Assembly (NCBI GenBank): GCA_046757585.1 | Contig: JBHHYR010000010.1 | Coordinates: forward strand, 1-41,421 | DNA from: JBHHYR01 sp046757585 | GTDB taxonomy: Bacteria > Desulfobacterota > Binatia > HRBIN30 | DNA: 41,421 bases | Direction of reading: 5' to 3' | Shown: piece by piece, positions 41,353-41,421 of the stretch | Layout of the letters: every line of letters starts with the position of its first letter | How positions within the stretch are numbered: position 1 is the first letter of the stretch | Made by a program: the position numbers and the translations under genes | The notes under the pieces: model-generated | The model's input: only the letters and a program-made list of their open reading frames with translations | Databases searched by the model: none | What the model was told of the DNA's origin: nothing

Positions 41353-41376
41353 GTTCGCCGCCTTGACCGCACCGTG

Positions 41377-41421
41377 ATGGGTATGCGCCTGTACGTAGCC
41401 GCCCGTGCAGTCGATGCCCGA
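41377..41421 (+). CDS. Possible start of a further gene, cut by window edge
   Basis: An ATG at 41377, 24 nt after the response regulator, opens a frame that stays open to the last base (15 codons, M-G-M-R-L-Y-V-A-A-R). There is no good ribosome-binding site and the fragment is too short to identify. Confidence 0.25.
   Translation, partial: MGMRLYVAARAVDAR

Noticed and set aside
1..41421. tRNA, rRNA, insertion sequences, prophage or integrase genes
   Set aside because: I looked for T-loop sequences, transposase motifs and terminal repeats and saw none; this was by eye, so a short RNA gene could be missed.

Overview
The window is GC-rich, densely coding bacterial DNA with most genes on the + strand. 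The suf set with an Rrf2 regulator, NtrB/NtrC-type signalling, LLM-class flavin enzyme, and above all a secreted protein with a long Thr/Pro linker, a Myxococcus-type Cys-rich repeat and a dockerin-like end suggest an uncultivated deltaproteobacterium-like lineage (Candidatus Binatota, Desulfobacterota or Myxococcota grade). This placement is inference; no rRNA or tRNA gene is visible to confirm it.

Layout. (1) 2-13764: an envelope cluster with the end of a type I phosphodiesterase-like enzyme, two tandem membrane-anchored sulfatase-superfamily proteins, an MptB-like membrane glycosyltransferase, then a duplicated cassette of GT87-like and large GT-C-like membrane proteins (two GT87 copies, three large copies with an Ig-like tail). 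(2) 13850-16049: an ABC-F ATPase and a small unknown protein. (3) 16132-22576: a complete suf operon, Rrf2 regulator-sufB-sufC-sufD-sufS-sufU-sufT, behind a promoter carrying an Rrf2-type palindrome. (4) 22863-25117: an FNR-like regulator with a candidate Fe-S cysteine set, and an alginate-export-type porin. (5) 25268-32592: a tight seven-gene operon: PIG-L deacetylase, TPP-dependent E1 alpha and E1 beta, a lipoyl/E3-binding/left-handed-beta-helix acyltransferase fusion, a PlsC-like acyltransferase, an alpha/beta hydrolase and an LLM-class oxidoreductase. (6) 32615-34204: a second Crp/Fnr regulator, a divergent hemerythrin-like protein and a small Cys-rich membrane protein. (7) 34578-35240: MgtC-like protein. 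(8) 35286-37565 (-): the secreted beta-helix protein. (9) 37903-41352: a sigma54-type promoter and a histidine kinase/sigma54-activator pair.

The strongest candidate for something new is region 5. The E2-like protein keeps the lipoyl and subunit-binding domains of 2-oxoacid dehydrogenases, but its usual catalytic domain is replaced by a hexapeptide-repeat acyltransferase. Together with E1 and a sugar-type N-deacetylase this suggests that an acyl group made from a 2-oxo acid is passed from lipoamide directly to an amine or hydroxyl acceptor. Second, three promoters (region 5, the hemerythrin gene, the Cys-rich membrane protein) each carry a palindrome with left half ATGAC-N4 and a -10-like element at almost the same distance, which looks like a small Crp/Fnr-type regulon centred on the two regulators in the window.
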